Origin: Micrasema longulum
Taxonomy: Eukaryota > Arthropoda > Insecta > Trichoptera > Brachycentridae
Length of the DNA: 64,000 nt
Reading direction: 5' to 3'
Assembly (NCBI GenBank): GCA_022494885.1
Contig: JAGVSM010004954.1
Location: forward strand, 1-64,000
Made by a program: the position numbers and the translations under genes. The notes under the pieces were generated by a model. That model made no database searches and had not been told where the DNA came from. It saw only the letters and a program-made list of their open reading frames with translations. The first letter of the stretch is position 1. Each line of letters begins with the position of its first letter. Below are positions 41,551 to 51,599 of the stretch, piece by piece.

Positions 41551-41990
41551 ATGTAACATACAACCTACCCTACCTGACCTCTACGACTGAACTGTACAAA
41601 AAAACACACCAGTTTGACATAAACTACTTGACTAAAATTGAGACTCTAAAAATTGTGCACAAAATAACACTGGGAAACATACAAGACGACGACATAATAT
41701 TAGTCAAAAATGCTGACATACAAAAATATAACACCAGACAACAACAACACTATCATATTGAAAAAGCAAAGACAAACACAGGACAGTCAAAAATACTACA
41801 TAATGGACTTAAACACTACAACGACTTACCTTTCTACTTGAAAACTTTTAATGGGGACAAATTTAAAATCAATCTAAAAAAGCACATGATGACTGAACTA
41901 ATTAGACTAGACGAGACATAAAATGACTAGACAATATTAAATTTCTAATGTAACCCTAACGGTTTTTTTAAAATCGTAAATAAATAAAAA
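41551..41990 (+). mobile_element. LINE-a-like C-terminal end inside the inverted pair
   Basis: The plus strand to 41921 reads NVTYNLPYLTSTTELYKKTH, KIETLKIVHKITLGNI, YNTRQQQHYHIEKAKTNTGQ and KILHNGLKHYNDLPFYLKTF. The order matches the LINE-a protein at 62987-63421 (VYDLPYLTASRELFRQTKQ, GLKLYNKLP). The 3'UTR ends in AAATAAATAAAAAAAAAT at about 41990. The 5' truncation coincides with the inner end of the left inverted arm. Confidence 0.8.
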
Positions 41991-42005
41991 AAAATAGATG
42001 GATTG

Positions 42006-42061
42006 AAATATAACAAAGTAAGTATATATGTATGTCAATAAATACTTACTTTGTTATATTT
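42006..42061. repeat. Perfect 20-bp hairpin just after a LINE 3' end
   Basis: The left arm aaatataacaaagtaagtat (42006-42025) and its exact reverse complement (42042-42061) are separated by 16 bp. It lies about 15 bp after the A-rich end of the LINE at 41551-41990. Confidence 0.92.
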
Positions 42062-42399
42062 TTCCCGAAATTCAAATATAAATACCTAAATTCCCCATTA
42101 CCTATTAAACACTTAGCCTCGCCCTTAACCATTGGTTTATCCCTCAATTATGATTAATGTACATGCTATAGTTCATTAGATTATTTTTATTTTCTACTTA
42201 AGTACCTTGAATTATATAACTATATAAGGACATTCAATCCATCTAATCTTCACATTCGTTTGAAAATGTCCTAACAAGGCGAAACAATTGTCACGAAATT
42301 TTTGTTTTTATATTTTTTAAATTTGTAAAAATAAAATAAAATGTTCTGAAGACTCAAATCAGTGTTTGATTTCTAATATTATAAGATTAAAATTATGGC

Positions 42400-43315
42400 T
42401 TGAAAGTACAATAATGATGAAAATGCGATTGTTAAGACAATAACCACATCTCTGATAGGTATTGATTAATGGAGCTAAATGCTTAAAATGTGGATACACA
42501 AAGATTGATCAAAATCTAAAAGGATTCATAAGAAATTCAGTTATGCAGTATTGTAAATTTTATAGAGTACACAGAGATATGTTTTCTGACAATACGCCCT
42601 TAGCCAAGCGACTAAATCAAGGTAGAGGAAAAACAAATTGGGTTAACTTATATCCACAATTTGAGTTTGTCCGACCAAGTTAAAAGGCTTTCTCTGTTTT
42701 CCCTAGTAGGAGTCGTTTAAACGGTTCTACTTTAAGTTGAAATAATATTATTCGAACGAACGTTTGTGAAGATATTAAATTACGTTCTCTTAGAAATACT
42801 TCTAGTATAAAATATAATGGTTTTAGCAGCTGTATAACTTGTAAAGCTTCTATTCTGTGCAGCTTATAATCAATTGTTTCTATTCTGGCAAAGGAATCAT
42901 TTTTATCGAGAGAATCGACGAGCTATTGTATAAGTAATTTTCCTAATTTAAGACAATATGTTTCTGTGGATTAATTTATTCAAAAGTTTACTGCATAAAG
43001 ATATATATATTTATTAAAAGACATTTAGACGTAACAGTAATATGGATTGTGCCTGGATAGGTTAGTCATTATCTAACATGGCTCAGCCTGTTCCAAATAT
43101 TTTTTATAAAGAAAACAGCTCAATTTAAAAGAAATAACAAACAAATATAAAAATACATAAGAATACATAAAATATATGTATCAATTACATAAAGATAAAC
43201 ATTTTTCATCGGTAGTCATGCCAAGTAATTTTTTTTTAATTTCGAGATTTTTTCCTCAAGTTTAAGTGCTGAATCGTATCTTTTTCTGAACAAAAAAGCT
43301 GGTCTAGTTTTTTAG
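42400..43315. other. AT-rich sequence with one unrecognised frame
   Basis: The frame 42462-42683 (74 codons; GAKCLKCGYTKIDQNLKGF, with a CxxC pair near the start) is not recognised and has no obvious splice sites. 43030-43110 resembles the repeat downstream of 1427. The remainder is featureless. Confidence 0.35.
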
Positions 43316-43775
43316 TTTTTTATTTTTTTATTGAAATAAACGGCACTTATTGTCTTTTACATATTAGTTACAGTTAAATATACATACATGTAAGTATAAT
43401 TATAAGTAATACAGAGCATTTAAAATAATATTATTCATTTACAAATTAAGAAAGTCTAAAAAAGATAAACTATAAAAAAAAATATTACCAGCTATAGAAT
43501 TATCGATAAAAATGATAATTTAGTATTAGATTAACTTGAACCAGTTAAAAAAAAACAAAGAAAACCATTTGGAATAACACTAAATAATAAAATAAAAATG
43601 TGTGTATTATTATTTAAAACTAATACTTAGGTAAATAGTATATATTTATGTATAAAAATAGATAATGATGTAAAAAAAAATATAAAGAGAATTATTCTGT
43701 TCTTATAAAAAAAACCAAGAAAAGAAACAAAAAAAGAAAAAAAAAGCACCAATAGAGAAGTTTTACAAAATTGTT
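43316..43775 (-). mobile_element. LINE-d 3'UTR
   Basis: It matches 46066-46540 throughout ('attgaaataaacggcactta', 'ttttacatattagttaca', 'gtaatacagagcatttaaa', 'aattatcgataaaaatgat', 'gtaaatagtatatatttat'). At 46 kb the same sequence follows LINE-d coding sequence, so this is a 5'-truncated copy consisting of 3'UTR only. Its A-tail edge is at 43316-43335. Confidence 0.82.
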
Positions 43776-44485
43776 AACTGTAGTTTGATCAAGTCAGACT
43801 ATGAACATCTGTTTCAAGAATATTGTCAAAATCAAAACACTTCCATAGTAACATAATGCATTGCGAATGCTTTGTTTATGTAAAGCAAAATAAACTTAAA
43901 ATCAAAAGTTTACTACAAAGCAAAAATATGACTTTGGGTCTATGTAAAAATTTCTTTTGATTCAAAATCTTGATTTGCCAACAAACAAGAATTCTTACTT
44001 GGTCAGTTTTCGTTGAATGCTCAAGATATATTTAAAAAAATCTCTCCCTACCTAAGGGTAATAACCTAATAGAGTCGTCCATACGAAGAAAACACATTCT
44101 ATGATTATTGACCACGAACTTAGCTACAGAATACAGCAATACAGCGGGCTTGCGCAAGTACTTGCGTTGAGAATTGCGAGCACAAACCAAAACCATCCAT
44201 TACACGTTTGTCGCCAAACTAAAAGCAAAAGTAAAACCAAACAAAAAAAAAGATACGCTCTTGTTCTATGCAATAGAGCTTAAAGGCCTCTCTAGAGAAC
44301 TATTACTTTGAGATCTACACTGTTAATGTGAATAGTTATTTTATTCTAAAATTAATTTTGTCTGTTAAATAGTTTATATCTGGCATTAGATAATTAAATA
44401 CTTTTGAAGCTATTTAACTGAACCACTTTTTACCGAAATTCTTCTGACCTCACTTAATTGATCATATGATTAAAGAATCATTGCT
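43776..44485. other. AT-rich sequence, nothing recognised
   Basis: Frame 44101-44283 has no motif, and no repeat was assigned. Confidence 0.45.
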
Positions 44486-44704
44486 ATGTATTTAGAATTT
44501 GTACCGTGTTGCCGTCGTCCCCATATGCAACTTGTTAGTCTAAAATCTATGTCATTCAACAGTCTACGCTTTTCTGCATTTTATTTATCACCAAGTACAG
44601 GGATGATTTTAATCGCATCCCATCATCTCTGTTTATATTGTCAAGATGAAATGTCAATCCCGATAGCTTCTTTATTAATTGAGATTGACCAATCTTTGGT
44701 CTGA
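44486..44704 (-). mobile_element. Penelope-like element, C-terminal GIY-YIG region remnant
   Basis: Minus-strand translation around 44690-44560 reads SINKEAIGIDIS and, after a small lesion, DNINRDDGMRLKSSLYLVIN. 'REAIEIxKHPxNxNRDDGxRLxxxW' is the conserved end of the GIY-YIG endonuclease domain of Penelope-like retroelements. The plus-strand edge 'tttgtaccgtgttgccgtcg' resembles the edge 'tttgtaccgtgtcgcagtcg' of the PLE at 49590. It is short and broken, and no reverse-transcriptase part remains. Confidence 0.65.
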
Positions 44705-45071
44705 TGATGTGCAAACTTCACTCGGATAAATAACACCGTTGAACAATTTTTAACACAATTTCTGTTGAGTCTGTTTTTAACAGTTTTAAAGTAAAAAAAG
44801 GCATGCTGATTCAAAACTGTAGTTAGTTTCTTTCGATAACGTCAAGTTATATCTCTAAAACTTGTATTTATGTGACATTTTTAAATTAATAAAAAAATTT
44901 CTTGATATTGTTCTTTATTTACTAAATTTTGCGAAATGTTTTTAAATTTTTTAAATGTATTTTTATAATAATACATATATTTACGTGTATGCATATTTAT
45001 GTGTATACATATAAGTATATATGTGTGTGTATCTATTCATAAGGGTGTGTATGTGTGTGTGTATATTTATA

Positions 45072-45462
45072 CAGGATGTTCTTTAAACCCTGTCACATCC
45101 GAAACCACGATGATCAGTATGAGAAAGAAGACATACTGGCACATTAAAACAATTTTTTAGAACGAATAAAATTTAAAAAAATTAAATATTAAAAAAAATT
45201 AAATATTAAAAAAAACAAATGCTTGCTAACTTCTGCAGGAGAAAAACGAGGAGGGGGGAGGGGGGAGTCTGACACACCGTTAACCACGCGGCTGCGCCCC
45301 CCTCGCTTCTCCCCTGCAGAAGTAAGCAACCATTTGTTCTTTTTAATACTTTATTTTTACAAATTTTCTTCGTTCTAAATATTTTTTAAATATGCCAATA
45401 TGTCTTCTTGCCCATACTGATCATCATGGTTTCGGATGTGACAGGGTTTAAAGAACACCCTG
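45072..45462. mobile_element. Palindromic mariner-type MITE, 391 bp, TA target duplication
   Basis: The left end CAGGATGTTCTTTAAACCC (45072) and right end complement CAGGGTGTTCTTTAAACCC (45462 inward) start long inverted arms that include 'gtcacatccgaaaccac', 'gatgatcagtatg' and 'agaagacatactggcaca'. The palindrome extends to a central GC-rich part with 'ttctgcaggagaaaaacgag' facing 'ctcgcttctcccctgcagaa'. TA precedes (45070-45071) and follows (45463-45464), as expected for Tc1/mariner elements. There is no transposase. The centre contains G-runs (45250-45268). Confidence 0.85.
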
Positions 45463-46065
45463 TATATGTAAACATATTTCTGTATACCTGTATACCTATG
45501 TGGGTACATTTCCTTATTTTAACTTATTATTGTTTATTTTAATGTTTTCAAATCATTCTTACTTTTAACTGAATGTATATTCTTATGTTACACTGCTGCA
45601 CTTAAATATATTACTAAGAAATTAATGTAAAAAAAGTAGGGCGTATAAATAAATAAATAAAATATGTATGCTTGCCGTTTTGTAAAAGAATTTTACTTGT
45701 GAGAATATAATTTGACTAACAGTAACTATATTTAAACTGTGTATGAATAAAATTATTACTTTCCAATGGATATATATTTTTCCCTTTAAATGCACATTTA
45801 GTATGACTTTTGGGGCAAAGTAATTTAAAAAGTTAACTAGGTAGACAAAACCTCGATTTCAATCATTTTTGGATTCAGATGTCAAAAGTTAGTCAAAAAC
45901 AAGTGTCAGATAAAATTTGTGTTTTCCAGAGTAATCCGGAAACTTATTGTACAGTCACAAAAATCTAAAACATTTGATTATGGTATGAACATCAATGTTT
46001 TTACCTATTTTGTAAATTAAAAAAAACGCCATAAATTACGTGTCATAAATGAATAATTTGATAGA
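45463..46065. other. AT-rich sequence, nothing recognised
   Basis: No gene or repeat assigned. Confidence 0.5.
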
Positions 46066-47155
46066 CATAAAATAAATACTTTATTTTATTTTATTGAAAT
46101 AAACGCCACTTAGTGCCTTTTACATATTAGTTACAAATACAATTAAATATACATACACGTAAGCTTAATTTAAGTAATACAGAGCATTTAAAACAAAATT
46201 ATTAATTTAGAAAGTCTAAGAAATATAAACTATATAAAAGAATAAAATATTACCAGTTGTAGAATTATCGATAAAAAAAGATAATTTGGTATTAGAAATA
46301 CTTTGAACCAGTTAAAAAAAATAACAAAGAAGACAATTTTGAATAACATTAAAAATATATAAATATATATGTATTATTATTGAAAACTAATATTTAGGTA
46401 AATAGTATATGTTTATGTAGAAAAATATACAATGATGTAAAAAAAAATGATAAAGAGAAATATTTTTTACTTATAAATTAATTAAGAAAGAAAAGAAACG
46501 AAAAAAGAAAAAAAAAACACTAATAAAGAAGTTTAAAACAAATTTTTAACAAAAGTAACAAATAGTTACTTAGAACTATTACCAATAAAATAAAGAAGAA
46601 GAGCCGTTCTATATGTAATAAATTTCATGTGAAATGAGTCACCAACGTCCTGGTACTTATTGCCTAGAGAGTGAAGTCTATTGATGACTGCATTTTTACC
46701 ATATGATGTCGAAGTATTGTTGCCACAGTATTGGTAGGTTGGCCGAGTTGTCCTTTTTGGTACATTAAAACTAATTAGTGATAAAAGTGCAGGGGTGTCA
46801 AACATGGAATGGATTATTTTATATAAATTTAATAAATCAGTTATAACTCTCATGTCACTTAGTCTTAATAATTTCAAAATAAACAGTAACAAATCATAAT
46901 TTAAAAATTCAATACCAACACCTAATTTAAAATTTATAAATCGTAAAAACTTATTTTGGACCTTTTCAATACAATATTGGTGCCTAGAATAATGAGGAGC
47001 CTAGATTGTAGAGTTGTACTCCAAAATGCTTCTTACAAGTGACGTGTACATTATTTTAAGTGCACCAATATCTTTGAAATATTTAGTGGTTCTGATAATG
47101 AAACCCAACATTCTTAGAGATCTATTACTATACTATATTTAATCACTAACTTTGT
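46066..47155 (-). mobile_element. LINE-d: Jockey-like LINE C-terminal half and 3'UTR
   Basis: The minus strand from about 47130 reads RSLRMLGFIIRTTKYFKDIG, LKIMYTSLVRSILEYNSTIX, RHQYCIEKVQNKFLRFINFK and then an open segment (46892-46566) with RLSDMRVITDLLNLYKIIHS, SLISFNVPKRTTRPTYQYC and NRLHSLGNKYQDVGDSFHMK. This is the usual thumb and C-terminal order of Jockey-like LINEs. A 3'UTR of about 450 bp ends at a TTTATTTTATTTTATT edge (46066). Copies of the 3'UTR and of part of the coding region are at 43316 and 38262. The palm and earlier domains are missing. Confidence 0.85.
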
Positions 47156-47320
47156 GATTCATGATATATTTTTTATTTAATAAAATTAAATATGTTTAAT
47201 TATTTATTTAGCTACTAATAAATAATTTATTACACTTGTTGTGGCTTGTTGGTAAAGATTTACCCATATAAAATTAATCATACGTAAGAAAAGTATCTTT
47301 GTTGAAATAAATATTTTTGT

Positions 47321-47592
47321 CGGCCTCATGGTGTGTAATGGCCAGCGCGTTTGCCTACCATGCAAGAGGTCTCGGGTTTGATCCCGGACACGGTCGATAT
47401 GAAATGTTTTTTCAAAATATGTTTTTACACTAGAATATTTCAAAGTCCCTGCACTGGAACCTGAAGCGTAAGACTGATCATCCTACCTTGATGTAACAAA
47501 AATGATTAAGATACGCTGCGATTGGTGTACCAATGCAGTGCCCTATGCACTATTAGGTGCGAAAAGGGAATGCTGATGATGATGAAAAAGAA
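47321..47592 (+). mobile_element. SINE-C, full-length tRNA-derived SINE
   Basis: Head: 'cggcctcatggtgtgtaatg', 'gccagcgcgtttgcctacc', 'ggtctcgggtttgatcccgg' (B box). Body: 'actagaatatttcaaagtc', 'ggaacctgaagcgtaagact', 'aagatacgctgcgattggtg', 'gcagtgccctatgcact', then a (TGA)n tail. It is the only copy here with both head and body clear, and it defines the copies at 3393, 11137 and 39125. Confidence 0.88.
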
Positions 47593-47858
47593 ATATCTTT
47601 ACATCATCGATTTCAGTCAAAGTAAAATCTTTAAAACCCGTATTTGCCTAATTTTATAAAACAAATTTTACATAAAAACATTATCACATTTAATTAAAAC
47701 ACATTATTTTATACTATATTAATATAAAAACTCTTGATTGAGAAACTAACTTATTTTATTATTGTCGCATATATTATTAAATCGAAGGTCAGTAGGAATT
47801 AAACTAAAATATAAAATACAATATAATATTTTTTGTATAAATAAATACAATATAATAT
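47593..47858. other. AT-rich sequence, nothing recognised
   Basis: Short unassigned stretch. Confidence 0.4.
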
Positions 47859-48176
47859 CCTGTAGACAAGAACTGGATTCAACTTTCTGGGAAGCTCTTA
47901 ATATTAACACATTACAACAGAAATGAAGAACATTGAAGGCTTATGACCTGTCGTTGGCTGGTTTATGTGGCCACTACACACACTGTGTAACATTCACAAT
48001 TTTGCCTATGTTTGACCTATGCCTATGTTACACAGTGTATAAGGTAGCCATATAAACCCGACAACGACAGGTCATAAGCCCTGTAAATGTCGAGACTTCC
48101 ATATTCCCTTCTCTAAAATGTTTCTTATCTCAGTTGTAATATTTTAATCTAAATTACTTCCTAGGGGGTGTAATTG
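47859..48176. mobile_element. SNAP MITE, complete snapback form (copy 7)
   Basis: The left arm 'cctgtagacaagaactggat', 'attaacacattacaacagaa', 'gcttatgacctgtcgttgg' and the right arm 'gacaacgacaggtcataagc', 'ttcccttctctaaaatg', 'cagttgtaatattttaatct', 'acttcctagggggtg' are complementary along most of their length. The turn is near 48010-48035 ('tgcctatgtttgacctatgc'). It is one of the clearest fold-back copies. Confidence 0.8.
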
Positions 48177-48795
48177 ATTTATTTACTTACGTATACTATT
48201 ATATGAAAAAAAATATGATTCTTTTTAAAAAAAACAAATTTCATATTATAAATTTAAGATGTTTCTATTCACACATATCAAACACACACTCACCCTGTCC
48301 ATAAACCCACCCTCACACCCATATACACTCACACACATATTCACATACCTACCAAAACAGCACTCCACTCACTTACCCACGCATCCTCACACACAAAAAC
48401 TCGCACACATGCACTTCTATGTATAACTAACTGAACTGGATTTTTATAATTGTATTTATGAGGAAAATTGATATGGCTTTATTTTATGTTTTTTTATAAC
48501 GTTGTATATATTTTTTTGTATTGCTGTTGTTTTTCCGAATAAACAAAATATAAATACGCCCAATGGGCATTTTAAAGGATATTATTATACATAGAAAATT
48601 ATTGTAAAGAAAAGTAGAAAGATACAATGGTATATAGTAGACATTTTGGAATTTGAAGCGGGAGAATCTTTTGTTTACAAATATTTGTACAAACTCAAAT
48701 ATTGTAGTTTTATTGAAGTTTATATGTGCAAGTCTCATCTTGTTAAAAAAACCAAGTGTTATTTTTGATTAATTAGGTTTTTTCATGTACACATG
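48177..48795. other. AT-rich sequence with a CA-rich tract
   Basis: 48270-48415 is rich in CACA/CTCACA units, possibly an old microsatellite or retrotransposon 3'UTR like 36265-36345. No gene is present. Confidence 0.45.
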
Positions 48796-48799
48796 TAAC

Positions 48800-48925
48800 T
48801 TTTAATGTCCCGACTTTTCGAACTTTTTTAAACACAAAATTTCGGACAAGTCGGGACAAGACATAAAAAACATATAATCGTGTCTATGTAAAATTGTGTA
48901 TTTTGTGCATTAAATAAATGTTTGT
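48800..48925 (+). repeat. LINE 3'-end fragment shared with 12410-12490
   Basis: 'aagacataaaaaacatataa', 'cgtgtctatgtaaaattgtg' and 'tattttgtgcattaaa' match the complement of 12420-12480. An internal inverted pair 'tgtcccgacttttcga' / 'cggacaagtcgggaca' is present here. Confidence 0.55.
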
Positions 48926-49503
48926 TTTGATTTTTAATTAAAAAAAATTCTCTCTCTTTTAATTAAAAAAAAGACTCTTCTTTTAACCAGTCAGTTTTTT
49001 TGGTTGGCTGGAAGATATTGCTTTTAGTAATAAGTCCGCAAAGTCAGTTATGCAGTCTTGAACATGTTAATAAATACATAAATATATTTCAAAAAGTTTA
49101 TCAGTTTCCGTTGAGATATTTTTCTGATCGAATGCTTCTTTGGCGTGTTGATTGATTGAAAAAAAAAACACACTACCAATTTATTTAGGGCGTCAATTTT
49201 TCCCTATTTATAAACACGATGTATTGACGTATAAAAGTATTATTGACATGTCTTTGTTTGCCTTTGTAATTAATGAATATTGTACAATGAACATAACGCA
49301 AACGAATTGAATAGTGGAAAAGACAGAGAAATGAAACGACTGTCAAAAGACTGTGTTCTATAAGACGCAAAAACATTAATATTATTATGAATGATTTTGA
49401 TGATCTGATACTTTGATTTATGGACAGATGTATCATTAAAAATGTAGAAAAGACACAAAAAAATTTACTCTATCAATAAGTTTCTTTTTTGGGTGGATTT
49501 GTT
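48926..49503. other. AT-rich sequence, nothing recognised
   Basis: Overlapping minus frames at 49185-49458 carry no motif. Confidence 0.45.
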
Positions 49504-49543
49504 TTGACGTTTCGGCTACCTTTATAGGAACCATCTTAAGGGT
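49504..49543 (-). ncRNA. Hammerhead-like motif in the left PLE end (copy 6)
   Basis: The minus strand reads CC, CTTAAGA (G5 of the core changed to T), a weak stem II (TGGTT ... GTAGCC), then GAAAC and GTC with a one-pair stem III. Stem I is hardly paired here. The second core box and cleavage triplet are intact, the first box is not. Confidence 0.5.
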
Positions 49544-50029
49544 AAACTGAGTGTTTTGTAAAAAAAAAGTATGTGTTCAAATACTAGTAATTTGTACCGT
49601 GTCGCAGTCGGCAGTAGGCACATTTCTATTAGTTTTTGTAGTATGTAGTGCTGGGAATCATGTTGAGTTTTATCTAAACCCGTCGTCTTTGTTTATGTTA
49701 TTTGGGTGTCTGAAGAAAAGAATTGACGGACACAAAAGAGCGTGTAAACTTGGCACCCTGATAAATCTGGACACCGGACATTTTTCGCCTACGAACCGAA
49801 TTTTTTTTAAAAACTCAGTAATTACAGTGCACGAATAATAAAAGAGGCAATTGAAATACACAGACACCCAAATAATATAAACAAAGACGACGGGCTTAAA
49901 TTAAACTCAACATGGTTCCCAGCACTACATACTACAAACAAGAATAGAAATGTGCCTACTGCTCACTGCGACACGGTACAAATTACTACTACTTAAACAC
50001 AGACTTTTTTCTACAAAACATGCAATTAA

Positions 50030-50068
50030 CCCTAAAGATGGCTTTTGCAATGGAAGCCAAAACGTCGG
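50030..50068 (+). ncRNA. Hammerhead-like motif in the right PLE end (copy 7)
   Basis: CC (50030-50031) pairs with GG (50067-50068). CTAAAGA (50032-50038) is the core with G5 changed to A. Stem II TGGCTT / AAGCCA is perfect around TTGCAATGG. AAAAC then GTC follows, with G12 changed to A. The geometry fits, but two core changes make it inactive. Confidence 0.5.
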
Positions 50069-50090
50069 AACAAATCCAACACAGACAGTA

Positions 50091-51077
50091 TCCCCCAAAA
50101 ATAAACATATTGATCCTTTGCACCAATGTTACTCTATATTTGTACGCGTAATTTGTTTCAATTTTCACTATGTATTACATAAAAAACAAATGAAGCTTAA
50201 GTTGCGTGCCAAAACCCTCTAATTTTTCAAATGTTTTTTGTGATTCCTAGTACTTGTTGAATATAACGTATATTAGTAGGCCTGGGTAACTTTTCGAATG
50301 AAAGGCCGCATTGGGAATTGAAAATGAAAGGCGGGCTGCAAGTTAAATACTATTTATAGACCAAATTTTATATGTTATTTCACATATTATTGTATCTGTC
50401 CTGGTGTAATGTTTTACTCAATTTATAAATTATTTTTTTATTTTAAAATTTATGTTTTTTAATAACTGCTTTAATCTAGCTAAGAAGACTGACAAATATC
50501 TTTACTATTAGGCAGATTTGTTATATTCAAGTTTTGAATTACGAGTTCTAGATTGTTGTAATTATATATATTATCCCTTCGTACCAGCACTTTTGCTGTT
50601 TGAGAATATTTTGTACAAATAAAATATGTTATGTAAAGTTTAAAAACCTTCTATTTTGTCATAAATAAATAAATCTAGATCTAGATAGAACCTTTATTAA
50701 TTACTGTAACTTTTCAAAGGTTTATATTCTAGTCTTTCCCATCCTTCTCTTGACCCATCCTTATAGTACTTTACATCAAGATAGGTCAAGATAGAAGATA
50801 TTTAAAATTAGAACATTTCGAACAAAACAGAACAGCATTTTGACATAATATCATATTCCATAAAAAATCTTGGATTCGTCGCGTGCCATTGTAAACATCA
50901 TTACATTTCATAGTGCATTTCATCATCCAGTGCCCAAAATTGAAGAACATTTACATTGCATCAAAAGTAGGTCCATATTCCGTGCTAATCTCTACTGCAA
51001 AGAAGGTAACGCATCCTGAAAAAGTAATCCCGCGCCATCTCTATTCTGATGATCTCTTGACCTCGTCTCTAATATGT
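50091..51077. other. AT-rich sequence, nothing recognised
   Basis: No gene. 50690-50830 and 50900-51060 were inspected without finding a motif or repeat. Confidence 0.45.
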
Positions 51078-51392
51078 TAATATTCACAGCTTCCTAGGGG
51101 ATTGAATCTAATCTTAGTCTACAAAAATTTGTACAAACTCAAAATATACTTGATATTTATTAAGTGTCATATTAACAACCGAAAATATTTTTAAATAAAT
51201 AATTGTGGTCATCAAATGCATTTTGAGTAAATTGTTTTATATTGATCTGTGTTTTTGAGAAGTGAATATGGCATTTACAAGGCTTATGAACTGTCATTGG
51301 CTGGTTTAAGTGACCACGTTTCCTCTCTGTTGCAACAAATTTAGATCGAAATAACTCCCGAGGGAAGAAATCTAGCCTGTCTATATCTATAC
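51078..51392. mobile_element. Two SNAP MITE fragments (copies 8 and 9)
   Basis: 51078-51152 is a right-arm end ('agcttcctaggggattgaat', 'gtacaaactcaaaatatac'). 51245-51392 carries 'gagaagtgaatatggcattt', 'actgtcattggctggttta', then a shortened turn and 'cctctctgttgcaacaaatt', 'agcctgtctatatc'. The second lacks most of its centre. Confidence 0.65.
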
Positions 51393-51599
51393 CTAACACA
51401 TTGTTGAATCTCCAAAGTCATTTTTCTCAGTTTGACGCATAAAGACTTGTGGCACTCTGGAAGAGAAAGTGCGATATATCGGTGTTTATTTAAGCGTGAT
51501 ACAACTTTTAATTGAAATAAAGGAAGTAAATATTTGTTGGAATTAGTTTCTTTTTATTGTGTTTGAAAGTATGTGAATATACTTTTTGTGGCATGTGTA

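Larger units (their letters stand above)
41401..42399. repeat. Large inverted pair with about 150-bp arms
   Basis: 41401-41550 and 42249-42399 are reverse complements with roughly one mismatch in ten (for example 'acttataatattagtaatca', 'gacaattgtttcgccttgtt' against their complements at 42370 and 42280). Each arm holds 'tcctaacaaggcgaaacaat' and 'tgtcacgaaatttttg', the motif also in the loop of the fold-back unit at 31374-31588. The space between them contains a LINE fragment and a short hairpin. An inverted pair of terminal repeats of a PLE-type element fits, but no PLE protein is left. Confidence 0.75.
49504..50090. mobile_element. Inverted pair of Penelope-like element 3' ends
   Basis: Two PLE 3' ends diverge from about 49715. 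Minus strand: HPNNINKDDG followed downstream by sequence to 49504. Plus strand (49715-50090): KRIDGHKRACKLGTLINLDT, KEAIEIHRHPNNINKDDGL (partly frameshifted) and NSTWFPALHTTNKNRNVPT. 'HKRAC', 'EAIEIxxHPNNxNxDDGxxLxxxW' mark the GIY-YIG endonuclease domain specific to this retroelement group. Both ends then run into a terminal repeat holding a hammerhead-like core (49504-49543 minus, 50030-50078 plus). Both copies are 5'-truncated and frameshifted. Confidence 0.8.

Noticed and set aside
44700..44730. 'ggtctgatgatgtgcaaac' as a hammerhead start
   Set aside because: CTGATGA is present but no stem II and no GAAA box follow at the right distance. It lies on the strand opposite to the PLE remnant.
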